Assembly: GCA_017452565.1 (NCBI GenBank)
Contig: JAFTMF010000056.1
Span: 1-17,940, forward strand
Direction of reading: 5' to 3'
DNA: 17,940 nt
Source: Clostridia bacterium
GTDB taxonomy: Bacteria; Bacillota; Clostridia; Oscillospirales; CAG-272
The notes beneath the pieces are model-generated. The model did no database searches, was not told the origin of the DNA, and worked only from the letters and a program-made list of their open reading frames with translations. A program made the position numbers and the translations under genes. Shown here piece after piece: positions 7,042 through 13,743 of this stretch; positions within the stretch are counted from its first letter, which is position 1, and every line of letters begins with the position of its first letter.

Positions 7042-7111
7042 CATTGTGAGGCAGTAGTGAGGCTGACAAAGAGCCACTAACCTCGTAAGGGCCGGCGTCC
7101 TCGAAGATCCG
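7042..7111 (+). repeat. Direct repeat copy 2, full length
   Basis: It begins with the same CATTGTGAGGCAGT stretch as the rlmD 3' end and reads in frame as HCEAVVRLTKSH followed by a stop. It continues into a GC-rich tail containing GGCGTCCTCGA, which rlmD lacks at 5145 but which copy 3 (7672-7738) shares. It may be the original downstream half of the rlmD locus before the AT-rich segment arrived. Confidence 0.75.
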
Positions 7112-7140
7112 TTTTGACCAACCCATAGAAAGGACTCTCT

Positions 7141-7707
7141 ATGTTTACAGCCGAACGCAGCAAATACAAATCCTGGAGCAATCTCAAAAAGCAGATGAAT
7201 GATCTGCTTTGCGATTCGCTCAAAGATAAAATTACGTATTTTTACACCAGTTATCACGAGGTTCATAATGCCTACGGCAGAGCGACTATTCGCTACGGCG
7301 AAAAAGAACTGGTTGCCTTCTCGTGGGTGGAGATGTATGCACAGGAACGAGAGGTGTCTCGGCTTTCCGCAGAAGGTAAAAAGGTATCCTATGAAGAATT
7401 GGAAAAAGAAAAATGGATGCCCGAGTGTACATTGTGTGAGGCGGACTTTCTTAGCGCCCTGACGGTATATCTCAAAACAGATATCGCAACATCCTTGAAC
7501 TCTGACAATTATTTGCTGCGTGTGTTCGCATATATGGATAGACGAGTTGGAAAGAGAACGCTTATTAAAATTAAGGACGATGTAGAAAAACTGCCCGATT
7601 GGGTGAAACAATTCTATCGGATTCGTTGTGAGGCAGATGGCATTATTTTCCCACCTAAACGAATTACAGACGAGGCGGTAGTGAGGCTGACGAGAGAATC
7701 CGATTAA
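7141..7707 (+). CDS. SF0329-like family protein, function unknown
   Basis: 188 residues. The N-terminal half (KSWSNLKKQMNDLL then CDSLKDKITYFYTSYHEVHN, and GRATIRYGEKEL) resembles the SF0329 family of small uncharacterised proteins. No membrane segment or catalytic motif is visible. AGAAAGGA lies before the ATG at 7141. Its C-terminus is odd: the last 12 codons (DEAVVRLTRESD) lie in repeat copy 3 and give nearly the same peptide as the end of RlmD (EAVVRLTRE), in the same frame, although the proteins are unrelated. The natural C-terminus has probably been replaced or extended by the repeat. The family call comes from memory of the motif and is moderate. Confidence 0.7.
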   Translation: MFTAERSKYKSWSNLKKQMNDLLCDSLKDKITYFYTSYHEVHNAYGRATIRYGEKELVAFSWVEMYAQEREVSRLSAEGKKVSYEELEKEKWMPECTLCEADFLSALTVYLKTDIATSLNSDNYLLRVFAYMDRRVGKRTLIKIKDDVEKLPDWVKQFYRIRCEADGIIFPPKRITDEAVVRLTRESD

Positions 7708-7738
7708 CCCCGTAGGGACCGGCGTCCTCGACGGTCCG
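7672..7738 (+). repeat. Direct repeat copy 3, overlapping a gene's 3' end
   Basis: It matches copy 2 along its whole length: GAGGC(A/G)GTAGTGAGGCTGAC at the left, GGCGTCCTCGA at the right, with small gaps between. The left part codes for the end of the 188-residue protein. The right part (7712-7738) contains a small hairpin, GGACCG and CGGTCC around a 10-base loop, and is the left arm of a perfect inverted pair with 7823-7849. Confidence 0.85.
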
Positions 7739-7849
7739 TGAATGAAATTTTGCAGTATAATACTGAGAAATTGCAAACGAAGGTAACCCAAAATTTTTAA
7801 CCGAGTTCTAATCGCTCGTTCTCGGACCGTCGAGGACGCCGGTCCCTAC
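7712..7849. repeat. Perfect 27-bp inverted repeat pair with 84-bp spacer
   Basis: 7712-7738 is the exact reverse complement of 7823-7849 (arm core GGACCGGCGTCCTCGACGG). In RNA the pair would fold as a 27-bp stem, and each arm can also form its own small hairpin. It fills most of the 208-bp gap between the 188-residue gene and the DUF2310 gene. It resembles REP- or MITE-like intergenic repeats of gut Clostridia and may lower read-through between the two genes. Its spacer holds no gene. Confidence 0.85.
7753..7765. promoter_or_regulatory. Palindrome CAGTATAATACTG containing a TATAAT box
   Basis: A perfect 13-bp odd-centred palindrome inside the spacer of the 27-bp inverted repeat. It includes a consensus -10 (TATAAT at 7756-7761) but there is no -35 hexamer at 16-18 bp. 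It could start the downstream gene run at 7916 or be an operator; either would give a long leader containing the right repeat arm. Confidence 0.25.
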
Positions 7850-7915
7850 AAAAGCATATTCAAATAACCATTATACAGTTTACGATATACCAAATCTACG
7901 CAAGGAGAACGACCT

Positions 7916-8677
7916 ATGTTTTGCAAAATAGATTTCTTGCCCCTGCTTGGGATTGAATCAGATGAAGCAGAGGCGCAGATTTGGGCGTTTCTGTGCTCCT
8001 TGGAGCGAAACGGACAAATTCTCAAGGAGTACAACCTAATCAAAGGCGAACACTACACCGCTTACGTTACGCTTCCGCATCCTGATTCCTTCGACAGGCG
8101 GCACGATGGCGTATACGTGCGAAGAGAGAGGGAAAGGCTCTGTGAGCACTTTGACTGCATCCTCCTCCCCTTGGGGGAAAACCTGTCAAGCCAGCCCTAT
8201 TGCGAGTGCGAAACGCACACCGCCATCGAGATGCAAACCTATGACCGCGATATCGACAGCGTATTCACCTGCTGTGACTGCGGCAAGCCCATCGCCCTCT
8301 ACCGTCTGCCTATCCCTGCAGAGAAACAAGAAGATTTCAGCATCGTGCAGTACTGGCAGGAGAATTACGCCGCTATGGATTTGCTGTGGATGAACTGCCT
8401 GTGCGACCGCTATACGGGCAATCAGCGGGTAAAGCACGACTCCGCCCTGAATAAGCAGGGCAGAGCGATTGCCAAGTCTATGAGCGAGAAGCTGGGCTGT
8501 CCCGTGTATTATCACTTGGAATGCGATTATGGAAAATCGGTTCAAGCAGAGCAGGTGGGCGATTTGCAGATCCATATTTGCCCCGGCTGTCAAACAACGA
8601 TGAAACGAATCCGGTTCTCCGCAGATTATGAAAGAGATATTTGCGAGGCGTGCGGATTGTCTTACGACGCACATTGA
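7916..8677 (+). CDS. DUF2310 family zinc-ribbon protein
   Basis: 253 residues. The N-terminal half is a compact alpha/beta region (LCSLERNGQILKEYN, then GEHYTAYVTLPHPDSFD). The middle (PIALYRLPIPAEKQEDF, the YWQENYAAMDLLWMNC segment, then SALNKQGRAIAKSM and LGCPVYYHLE) matches the conserved core of the DUF2310 (Zn-ribbon-containing) family. Cysteine pairs at 96/98, 119-122, 222/225 (CPGC) and 243/246 (CEAC) can bind zinc; the last two pairs make the C-terminal ribbon. The family is thought to bind nucleic acid but its function is not established. AAGGAG precedes the ATG. It is the first gene of the long co-directional run. Confidence 0.85.
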   Translation: MFCKIDFLPLLGIESDEAEAQIWAFLCSLERNGQILKEYNLIKGEHYTAYVTLPHPDSFDRRHDGVYVRRERERLCEHFDCILLPLGENLSSQPYCECETHTAIEMQTYDRDIDSVFTCCDCGKPIALYRLPIPAEKQEDFSIVQYWQENYAAMDLLWMNCLCDRYTGNQRVKHDSALNKQGRAIAKSMSEKLGCPVYYHLECDYGKSVQAEQVGDLQIHICPGCQTTMKRIRFSADYERDICEACGLSYDAH

Positions 8678-8702
8678 GAACAGAGACAAGGAGGAAAATA
8701 CC

Positions 8703-9230
8703 ATGGAGCTTTTCTTTGCCATTTTACCCGCACTTGTGATCCCACCAGCAATTTTCATTGCTCTATCGTGGGTCTATCAAAAAAACAAGCAGGAAGAAGC
8801 AATGGACGGCTATATATCCCGTACTCGCTATCCCCGTCGGTTTACCGTGAGTTCTATGGTTGCGCTGATTGTGACCGTGCTGTTGTTTGTGATAGGTGCA
8901 AGTTTGATATTTAGATTTGAAACCAATCACTCCGCTTCCCGGTGGATAGCTTACAGTATTAGCGCCCTGCTGTTTATTTCTCTCACATTTTGTTTAGTGA
9001 TGATTGCTCTTCGCACCTACGAAATCATTCGTAGCGACGGAATCCTGGTGGCGCGCTTATTTGAGAAGAAATTTGTGAACTATTCGGATATGGCGTCCTA
9101 TCGCTATGAATTGAATCAGCTTACTGTGTACGATCGAGAGCACAAGGTGCTGTTTGGTGTGTATGATAACCGAGTAGGAATGCAATCGCTGCTGCGGCAA
9201 CTGGATTGCAAGCGAATTCGCAGAGAGTAA
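8703..9230 (+). CDS. Membrane protein with possible PH-like C-terminal domain
   Basis: 175 residues with three hydrophobic segments (about 3-25, 48-70, 81-103) and a cytoplasmic C-terminal part (105-170) of alternating beta-like strands (EIIRSDGILVARLF, NYSDMASYRYE, QLTVYDREHKVLFGVYDN) ending in a helix (MQSLLRQL). That is the order of a bacterial PH-like domain. The frame is open from 8628, overlapping the previous gene, but AAGGAGGAAA followed by the ATG at 8703 is clearly the true start. It follows the DUF2310 gene by 25 bp. I do not recognise a named family; the PH-like reading is inferred from strand pattern only. Confidence 0.7.
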   Translation: MELFFAILPALVIPPAIFIALSWVYQKNKQEEAMDGYISRTRYPRRFTVSSMVALIVTVLLFVIGASLIFRFETNHSASRWIAYSISALLFISLTFCLVMIALRTYEIIRSDGILVARLFEKKFVNYSDMASYRYELNQLTVYDREHKVLFGVYDNRVGMQSLLRQLDCKRIRRE

Positions 9231-9278
9231 TCCTTTTTTGATTCTGATTTATTGATTATCCATAACGAGGTAACCCCT

Positions 9279-9746
9279 ATGTCTATTGAACGAGTCAAAC
9301 ACTATTTCACTGCCCTCGGCATTGCCGAGCGCATCCGTGAATTTGATACCTCCAGCGCAACCGTTGCTCTGGCTGCCGAAGCGCTGGGCTGTGAGCCTTG
9401 CCGAATTGCCAAAACCATCTCCTTCCACAAAGGTGATGGGGTGGTGCTGGTGGTAGCGGCAGGTGATGCCAAAATCGACAATCCCAAATACAAGACCTTT
9501 TTCGGCGAAAAGGCGAAGATGCTCTCCTTCGACGAGGCAGAGCTGCTGATTGGACACGCCGTGGGCGGTGTTTGCCCCTTCGCCGTCAACGAGGGCGTAA
9601 AAGTCTATCTGGACGTCACGCTCAAGCGGTTTGAGACCGTTTTCCCCGCTTGCGGAAGCGCAAACAGCGCCATCGAGCTGACCATCCCCGAGCTGGAGCG
9701 CTATTCCGGCTATATCCGGTGGATCGATGTTTGCAAAACGGTGTAA
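9279..9746 (+). CDS. YbaK/EbsC family aminoacyl-tRNA deacylase
   Basis: 155 residues, the typical single-domain length. The conserved IAKTI motif carries the presumed catalytic Lys45; the GDAKIDNPK loop and GHAVGGVCPF (92-101) follow, then GVKVYLD. The family hydrolyses mischarged aminoacyl-tRNA in trans (Cys-tRNA-Pro or related substrates); which one this member clears cannot be told. The frame is open from a TTG at 9252, but the ATG at 9279 with GAGGT upstream fits family length better. The gap to the previous gene is 48 bp. The call is strong from motifs. Confidence 0.9.
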   Translation: MSIERVKHYFTALGIAERIREFDTSSATVALAAEALGCEPCRIAKTISFHKGDGVVLVVAAGDAKIDNPKYKTFFGEKAKMLSFDEAELLIGHAVGGVCPFAVNEGVKVYLDVTLKRFETVFPACGSANSAIELTIPELERYSGYIRWIDVCKTV

Positions 9747-9790
9747 ACGGCGATTTTGCACAATCAATCCCCGAAAGGAGAATCGGACAA

Positions 9791-10501
9791 ATGAAAATCA
9801 GAATCGGTATCACGCCGGACGTCAGTAACGATCATAACGTGGTGGCCTTTGGCACTTATGTCAAAGCGCTGGAATGCGTGGACGCTCTCCCGATCGTGTT
9901 GCCCTATACCACCAAGGACGAAACCCTGGAGGAGCTGATCGCACTGTGCGACGGTATCCTGTTCACGGGCGGTGTGGACGTAGACCCCAAGCACTACGGG
10001 GCAGAGAAGAAGGAAACCTGCGGGGACGTAGAGCCCTATCGGGATGAGCTGGAGTTGAAGGTGTTCGGGCTGGCGCGCAAGGCGGGCAAGCCGATTCTTG
10101 CCATATGCCGAGGCATTCAGCTGGTGAACGTGGCAATGGGCGGTACGCTCTATCAGGATCTCCCCAGCGAAGCGCCCTCGGAGATTGCCCACTCCCAGAG
10201 CGAGGGAAAGTTTGAACCCTCCCACTGGGTACAGGTACTGGCAGACACGCCTCTCTCTGATTTGGCGGGTGCGGGGCGGATGGTCGCCAACAGCTTCCAC
10301 CATCAAGCGATCGAGCGGTTGGCGGACGGTCTTGCCGTGATGGCAGTGGCCGACGACGGCATCGTGGAAGCGGTTTACGGCACCGATGCGCAGTATCTGC
10401 GCGCCTATCAATGGCATCCCGAGCGGCTGGTGGAAACCCACCCTCAGCACCGTGCCATTTTTGAAGATTTTATCCGCGCTTGTCGGGAGCTTGCCCGATG
10501 A
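9791..10501 (+). CDS. Class I glutamine amidotransferase-like hydrolase (peptidase C26, PuuD-like)
   Basis: 236 residues. LFTGGVDVDPKHYG (58-70) and the nucleophile elbow PILAICRGIQ with Cys106 are followed by GTLYQDLPSE (119-127), NSFHHQAI (167-174) and AYQWHPE with His209 and Glu211 completing the triad. This is the signature of gamma-glutamyl-GABA hydrolase-like proteins, which cleave gamma-glutamyl amides. No putrescine-pathway gene lies nearby, so the substrate is open. An in-frame extension to 9650 overlaps the YbaK gene and is rejected: CCGAAAGGAG lies just before the ATG at 9791. This 10-bp block is one of four identical copies in the run. Confidence 0.9.
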   Translation: MKIRIGITPDVSNDHNVVAFGTYVKALECVDALPIVLPYTTKDETLEELIALCDGILFTGGVDVDPKHYGAEKKETCGDVEPYRDELELKVFGLARKAGKPILAICRGIQLVNVAMGGTLYQDLPSEAPSEIAHSQSEGKFEPSHWVQVLADTPLSDLAGAGRMVANSFHHQAIERLADGLAVMAVADDGIVEAVYGTDAQYLRAYQWHPERLVETHPQHRAIFEDFIRACRELAR

Positions 10502-10533
10502 GCTCTGATGTGTGAAGAGATAGGAGTGATTCG

Positions 10534-11088
10534 ATGTCTCAAAAATCCAAGCGCAAGCGTAACGTAGAAGCGATCAGTCCGGAAAATCTCCTCCCGCGGC
10601 AAAAAGCAGGGATCAAAGAGTCCGCCTATGATTTTCTCGGCGTAACCATCCTCTTTGCGGTGATGGCCGCCGTGGTTTGGCTCGTAGGCTTGTCCATCGA
10701 AGATTCTGCCCATTCAAATAGAGTGATCTTCGGGGCGACGCCGATTCTCTTGGGGTTTGCGATCCTCTTTTTCGGATTCTTTTGGCAAAGAATATCGGTT
10801 TTTCGCAAACTCAATGGAGTTGACCCGAGCAGGGAGCAAACCCTTCGCATTGATTGCACCCAAGTCCGCTTGCGGACGCACCCCATATCGAGGAGTGAGG
10901 TTCTGATCCTTTACATCGTGTTCGTTGACGAAAACAAGCAAAAGTATTATTACGTCTATCCCAAAGACGGTTGCCCCGGCGGTTCTGCGGCAAAATCCCT
11001 GCGCGATTCATTGCAGGGCGGTGTTGTTGATCTCGTATGCTACCGCAATACGAGTGTGGTAAAATCGTTTCAAAAGTCCGCCGAATAA
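10534..11088 (+). CDS. Two-pass membrane protein, function unknown
   Basis: 184 residues. A basic N-terminus (KSKRKRN) and a cytoplasmic stretch precede two membrane segments (about 34-53 and 64-84). A C-terminal soluble part of about 100 residues follows, with beta-like strands (EVLILYIVFVDENKQKYYY) and a helix containing GGSAAKSLRDSL. The layout, two helices then a small beta domain, is loosely like that of the 175- and 298-residue membrane proteins nearby, but I see no convincing sequence similarity. ATAGGAG precedes the ATG. It is 32 bp downstream of the amidotransferase-like gene. Not recognised. Confidence 0.75.
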   Translation: MSQKSKRKRNVEAISPENLLPRQKAGIKESAYDFLGVTILFAVMAAVVWLVGLSIEDSAHSNRVIFGATPILLGFAILFFGFFWQRISVFRKLNGVDPSREQTLRIDCTQVRLRTHPISRSEVLILYIVFVDENKQKYYYVYPKDGCPGGSAAKSLRDSLQGGVVDLVCYRNTSVVKSFQKSAE

Positions 11089-11108
11089 GTCCCCGAAAGG
11101 AGTCACCG

Positions 11109-11597
11109 ATGTCCTTTAATCTATATATGATGGTATCCATTCCCGAAGAAAAACGGGAGCACGCGTATGATACTCCGTACATTTTGGGTGTGTTCGATTC
11201 CCGCGAAAAGGCAAAAGCCGCTTGGAAGACAAGAACCCCCGACTTTAAGCACATCAAAGCTAAAACCGTCCATATATATTATGAGGTTTTGTCTACCGAA
11301 TCCGAAACGCTACCCGAGAGCGTGTATGTGTGGGCGTACTATAAAGTGCATTCGTATTCGAATCCCCATGATATAACTGTGAGCTTAGTTCCTTATTATA
11401 ACGGTTTTTTCGAAACGTACGAACAGTATCAAGCACAGCGGGATTGGCTGGATTCTATGCACGGAACCAAAACACGGGAGTCTTGCGAAATTGCAGGATA
11501 CACCTTCTACGCTGCCAATGACAACATTATTGAAAAATGCCCCTTAAACCGTCTGGTGCAGATTCCCGTAGAACTAACCGATAGAAATGATCTATAA
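11109..11597 (+). CDS. Tandem paralogue 1, small soluble protein of unknown function
   Basis: 162 residues, no membrane segment. The N-terminal part (MSFNLYMMVSIPEE, YILGVFDSREKAKAAWKTRT) looks like an alpha/beta module with a basic helix. The middle (YYEVLSTESETLPESVYVWA, then GFFETYEQYQAQRDWLDS) and the end (NIIEKCPLNRLVQIPVELTD) are shared with the next gene, which has exactly the same length. The frame is open upstream to 11037, but CCGAAAGGAG and the match with the second copy set the start at 11109. I recognise no family. The pattern of a constant frame with a variable middle is seen in immunity or adaptor proteins, but no toxin is visible. Confidence 0.75.
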   Translation: MSFNLYMMVSIPEEKREHAYDTPYILGVFDSREKAKAAWKTRTPDFKHIKAKTVHIYYEVLSTESETLPESVYVWAYYKVHSYSNPHDITVSLVPYYNGFFETYEQYQAQRDWLDSMHGTKTRESCEIAGYTFYAANDNIIEKCPLNRLVQIPVELTDRNDL

Positions 11598-11613
11598 CCG
11601 AAAGGAGTCACCG

Positions 11614-12102
11614 ATGTCCTTTAATCTATACGTAATGGTATCCGTCCCCGAAGCAAAGCAGGAGAATGTGTATACCTCCCCCATCATTTTAGGCGTTTTC
11701 GATTCCAAAGAAAGCGCACAGGCGGCTTGGAAGGCAAGAACGCCCGAATTCAAGCCTATTAAAGCCAAAACTCTGCACACCTACTATGAGGTTCTGTCTA
11801 CCGAAGCCGAAACGCTTCCCGAAAGCGTGTACGTGTGGGCGGCATACCAAGTTTATGCCTTTTTCGAAGGCGATGATCCCCAACTGGAGTTTACTCCGTA
11901 TAATTGCGGCTTTTTTGAAACCTTTGAGCAGTATCAAGCAAAAAAGGATTGGCTGGACAGCCAGCCCACTCATACTTGGCGAGAGATTTGCAAGGACAGC
12001 GATTTTGTCTTCTACGCCGCAAACGAAAACATCATCGAAAAGTGCCCGCTGAACCGACTGGTGCAGATTCCCGTAGAACTAACCGATAGAAATGATCTAT
12101 AA
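11614..12102 (+). CDS. Tandem paralogue 2, small soluble protein of unknown function
   Basis: 162 residues, colinear with the preceding gene without length change. Differences gather at about residues 15-27 and in the centre (around 90-106, where QVYAFFEGDDPQLEFTPYNCG replaces the matching stretch of copy 1) and at 128-140. The C-terminal peptide NRLVQIPVELTDRNDL is identical in both. The start at 11614 has CCGAAAGGAG before it and is 16 bp after the previous stop. Like its partner it has no recognised family, no signal peptide and no membrane segment. Confidence 0.75.
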   Translation: MSFNLYVMVSVPEAKQENVYTSPIILGVFDSKESAQAAWKARTPEFKPIKAKTLHTYYEVLSTEAETLPESVYVWAAYQVYAFFEGDDPQLEFTPYNCGFFETFEQYQAKKDWLDSQPTHTWREICKDSDFVFYAANENIIEKCPLNRLVQIPVELTDRNDL

Positions 12103-12119
12103 CCGAAAGGAGAACCACT

Positions 12120-12824
12120 ATGTTAATTGATCTTCACGCCCATTCATCGGGCATCAGCCATTGCTGTCGAATCCCTTACGACGAGGTGATCCGCACTGCC
12201 CAAGAGGCAGGCCTTGGCGGCATCGTGCTTACCAACCACTACCCCAAATACTACGTCACCGACGGCGACTATGCCGCCTTTGCCCGCCGCTACACCGAGG
12301 AGTTCCGCTTGGCCAAAGCCTACGGCGACTCGGTGGGGATGAAAGTCTTTTTCGGCGCCGAAGTGACCATGGAGCGCTACGGCGGTGCTCACCTGCTCCT
12401 GTACGCCATTCCCGAGAGCTTTATTGAGGAAAATCCCACCCTCTTCGACTGGACGATGGAGGAGATGTACAATCGCGTAAAAGCGATTGGCGGCACGCTG
12501 GTGCAAGCCCACCCCTATCGAAAGGTAAAAAATCTCCTGCCTACCGAATATCTGGACGGTGTGGAGGTCAACTGCCATCCCCTCTACGGAAAATCCGACT
12601 TTGCCGATATGGTGGAGATCGCTACCGCAAACCACCTCATTCTCACCTGCGGAGGAGACTATCACGCCGACACCTACCGTCCCAGATGCGGAATGTATCT
12701 GCCCGACACGCTGGCGGACAGCATTGAGCTGGGCCGCTATCTGGTGGAAGCCCCCTCGCTGACTCTCTGCGTCCACGAGCCGAACACCGAGACGCCGGTG
12801 ATCTCTCATTGGAAAAGACCCTGA
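12120..12824 (+). CDS. PHP-domain metal-dependent phosphoesterase-like protein
   Basis: 234 residues. Metal-binding motifs of the PHP fold are in order: DLHAHSSG (H6, H8), H14, TNH (H40), GAE (E81), AHPYR (H131) and GGDYHA (D180, H182). This set is shared by histidinol phosphatase-like and nucleotide phosphoesterase members. There is no polymerase or CapB-like context, so the substrate is unknown. CCGAAAGGAG precedes the ATG, the fourth copy of that block, and the gene follows the tandem pair by 17 bp. It ends 10 bp before the next gene. The fold call is strong; the activity is inferred. Confidence 0.88.
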   Translation: MLIDLHAHSSGISHCCRIPYDEVIRTAQEAGLGGIVLTNHYPKYYVTDGDYAAFARRYTEEFRLAKAYGDSVGMKVFFGAEVTMERYGGAHLLLYAIPESFIEENPTLFDWTMEEMYNRVKAIGGTLVQAHPYRKVKNLLPTEYLDGVEVNCHPLYGKSDFADMVEIATANHLILTCGGDYHADTYRPRCGMYLPDTLADSIELGRYLVEAPSLTLCVHEPNTETPVISHWKRP

Positions 12825-12834
12825 GGAGTCTACT

Positions 12835-13731
12835 ATGGATAACGAACTGCGCACGCAAGCGCTGATTACCAAATACCAATTTGAATTCGAAAAGATAGAC
12901 AAATCCGAAATCAGAGCTCTCATCCAAGATGAAATTGCCCGATACCAAAAGGAAAGCGCGGAATACATCAGATGCTTGTGCGGATATTTATTCTGTATCG
13001 GCAATGAGACGGACGCACCTCTGATAGAAGCGGTGAAATACGGTATTTCTATGGACGTTGGCTGTATGATCGATGAAGAGTGGATCCACAGCTTGCAAAA
13101 CGGCGGTGTGGAAAGTCTGCTGACTCGATCCCGGAGTGCAATCATCGAAGATTTTATCTTGTATTACAGACGTTGGGCCAATTACCCTTTGGAAACCGTC
13201 TTGCTGCAAGAAACCCCCGGCGAGGATCGGGCGTATCGGAAAACGGTGATTTGGGCAGCAGCTGTGACCGGGATCTGCAGTGTTTGCTTCTTGGCAATGA
13301 CCATTTTCGGAGTGGTGTGTAGCTTTGAAACCCCTGCGTTGTTATGGAGCTGTATTTTGCCTGCACTGCTGGCTGTTTGGACCGGCTATATCGGAATCGC
13401 TTGCCTTTGCTCTCGCAGACAGTATATCCGCATTTATGCCGATCGCATTGTGTATCGCAAGCAATTTCAGAAGTCGGAGCGGATAATATATCTGCAACCT
13501 CAAGACTACAAGATTAAACTGTATTATTCGGCGGTGGTGGTGGGCTCATACCCTGACAAATACGTCATTGAGCTGGTTTTTCTGGACGCCAAAGGGGAGC
13601 GGCTCTTCTCTTACAAAGCCCCCACCTTTCACCGATCTCCGTGGCAATCGCCTCGTCGGAAATGGGAGGATGATCTTCTTTCGTTGGGGTGCGAGATCAT
13701 TGACTATGGGAAAATTATTGTAAATGAATGA
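12835..13731 (+). CDS. Membrane protein with N-terminal helical domain and PH-like C-terminal part
   Basis: 298 residues. Residues 1-125 are soluble and mostly helical, with a Cys-rich CLCGYLFCIGN and an EAVKYGISMDVGCMIDEEWI stretch that looks conserved in character, perhaps an adaptor fold. Two membrane segments follow (about 137-162 and 167-192), then a C-terminal domain (197-290) of alternating strands (QYIRIYADRIVYRKQF, IIYLQPQDYKIKLYY, KYVIELVFLDAKGERLFSY) ending in a helix, like a bacterial PH domain. GAGGAG overlaps the end of the PHP gene; the gap is 10 bp. I do not recognise the protein. It shares the helix-pair plus PH-like layout with the 175-residue protein at 8703. Confidence 0.75.
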   Translation: MDNELRTQALITKYQFEFEKIDKSEIRALIQDEIARYQKESAEYIRCLCGYLFCIGNETDAPLIEAVKYGISMDVGCMIDEEWIHSLQNGGVESLLTRSRSAIIEDFILYYRRWANYPLETVLLQETPGEDRAYRKTVIWAAAVTGICSVCFLAMTIFGVVCSFETPALLWSCILPALLAVWTGYIGIACLCSRRQYIRIYADRIVYRKQFQKSERIIYLQPQDYKIKLYYSAVVVGSYPDKYVIELVFLDAKGERLFSYKAPTFHRSPWQSPRRKWEDDLLSLGCEIIDYGKIIVNE

Positions 13732-13743
13732 AGGAGTCCTGCT

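Larger units (their letters stand above)
11093..12112 (+). repeat. 505-bp tandem duplication containing two paralogous genes
   Basis: Two units are offset by exactly 505 bp. The first 33 bp, covering the ribosome site and first codons, are identical at 11093-11125 and 11598-11630. The last 55 bp, covering the gene end and next ribosome site, are identical at 11553-11607 and 12058-12112. The centre has diverged strongly. Identical edges around a diverged core suggest conversion at the ends or selection for change in the middle. Confidence 0.9.

Noticed and set aside
7005..7140. A small gene between the nuclease gene and the 188-residue gene
   Set aside because: Stops occur in the plus frames and the stretch is mostly repeat copy 2; the HCEAVVRLTKSH frame has no start.
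7625..7637. A further partial repeat (TTGTGAGGCAG) inside the 188-residue gene
   Set aside because: Only 11 bases match the rlmD end, in a coding context (RCEAD) that fits the protein, so chance is the simplest reading.
7042..7849. CRISPR array or integron attachment sites
   Set aside because: The repeats are few, of mixed orientation and unevenly spaced, with genes between them; there are no cas genes and no integrase in the window.
12144..13145. 333-codon minus-strand open frame
   Set aside because: It runs opposite the PHP gene and the start of the next gene, both well supported on the plus strand. The product shows only low-complexity stretches typical of antisense frames.
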